Shown in pieces: positions 6,404 to 6,749 of a DNA stretch of 6,749 nt. How positions within the stretch are numbered: the first letter of the stretch is position 1; every line of letters starts with the position of its first letter. Where the stretch lies: assembly GCA_017456685.1 (NCBI GenBank), contig JAFTIV010000200.1:1-6749 (forward strand), written 5' to 3'. This stretch comes from Clostridia bacterium. Its GTDB lineage: Bacteria; Bacillota; Clostridia; Oscillospirales; CAG-272. The notes under the pieces were generated by a model. It did not search any database, was not told the DNA's origin, and saw only the letters and a list, made by a program, of their open reading frames with translations. A program made the position numbers and the translations under genes.

Positions 6404-6749
6404 ATGAACAAATATATAAACGAAACAAATCAAGTGCCGTTAATTGCAGATGTTGATGTATTAGTTTGTGGCGGTGGTCCTGCTGGGCTTGGTGCATCTA
6501 TATGCGCTGCCCGCCAAGGTGTTTCTGTTATGGTTGTAGAAGCACAGGGCTGTCTCGGTGGAATTGCTACCTCGGGAATGATGTCGCACTGGGGTGGGCG
6601 CTCCTCGAGCAAGATTTTGAAGGAAATTTGCGAAAGCACCTACGAAAAGGCTAAGGACATTGGCTGGGCACACGAAAACGGCTGTGGCAATGATGCGATA
6701 TATCACGACATTCAAAAAATAGTCCTTGAGGAAATGATTGTCAAGGAAG
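6404..6749 (+). CDS. FAD-dependent oxidoreductase (FAD_oxidored type), N-terminal part only
   Basis: The first 115 codons of a flavoprotein, open to the window end. After a short polar leader, VDVLVCGGGPAGLGAS (residues 17-32) is the dinucleotide-binding beta-alpha-beta fold with G23-x-G25-x-x-G28. E46 at the end of the second strand would hold the ribose hydroxyls of FAD. GCLGGIATSGMM (49-60) is the continuation typical of the FAD_oxidored family (Pfam PF12831). Full-length members run to several hundred residues, so most of the gene, including the substrate domain, is outside. AAGGAG (6391-6396) lies 7 bases before ATG 6404. The gap to the DUF6259 stop is 28 bases with no terminator, so the two genes are very likely co-transcribed. 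Family members often sit in carbohydrate-use clusters, and their substrates are mostly unknown. A role in oxidising a sugar or glycoside is inference. Confidence 0.88.
   Translation, partial: MNKYINETNQVPLIADVDVLVCGGGPAGLGASICAARQGVSVMVVEAQGCLGGIATSGMMSHWGGRSSSKILKEICESTYEKAKDIGWAHENGCGNDAIYHDIQKIVLEEMIVKE

Noticed and set aside
6430..6715. Frames opposite or out of phase with the flavin oxidoreductase
   Set aside because: The plus-strand frame from 6404 shows a complete FAD-binding motif and a good ribosome binding site.
1..6749. tRNA, rRNA, CRISPR, insertion sequence, phage or toxin-antitoxin features
   Set aside because: No cloverleaf-like element, repeated spacer pattern, transposase-like protein or terminal inverted repeats were seen on either strand by eye.

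Overview
This window looks like chromosomal DNA from an anaerobic gut- or rumen-type Clostridia (Firmicutes) bacterium. The reasons are moderate-to-low GC, strong AAGGAG-type ribosome binding sites, AT-rich promoters close to the sigma-A consensus (several with 17-base spacers), a Na+-pumping decarboxylase subunit, and intracellular carbohydrate-active proteins without signal peptides. The taxonomic assignment is inference from style, not from a marker gene.

Layout. Bases 1-1025 (minus strand) hold most of a membrane beta subunit of a sodium-translocating decarboxylase (OadB/GcdB/MmdB family), cut off by the window start. From a shared 207-bp divergent promoter region (1026-1232), a 310-residue AEC-family organic-acid transporter is read rightwards (1233-2165). 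Each gene has its own promoter with the same hexamers: TTGAAA, 17 bases, extended TATAAT. Together they suggest uptake of a dicarboxylate (malate, malonate or oxaloacetate type) and its energy-conserving decarboxylation.

Bases 2166-2279 hold a promoter overlapped by a perfect 14-bp palindrome. It drives a 636-residue protein (2280-4190) that looks like a cytoplasmic (alpha/alpha)6 'six-hairpin' glycosidase with an N-terminal beta domain. I cannot place it in a named family. It is followed by a near-ideal 16-bp stem terminator (4200-4241).

A second unit with its own promoter (4253-4281) encodes a 685-residue DUF6259-type, TIM-barrel glycoside-hydrolase-like protein (4318-6375). After only 28 bases comes an FAD-dependent oxidoreductase of the FAD_oxidored type (6404 to the window end, truncated).

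The most interesting part is the right two thirds: two uncharacterised glycosidase-like proteins and a flavin oxidoreductase, none with an export signal. My inference is a small intracellular module acting on an imported oligosaccharide or glycoside, possibly including redox chemistry on the sugar. The substrate cannot be read from the sequence. I see no tRNA, rRNA, CRISPR array, insertion sequence or phage gene.
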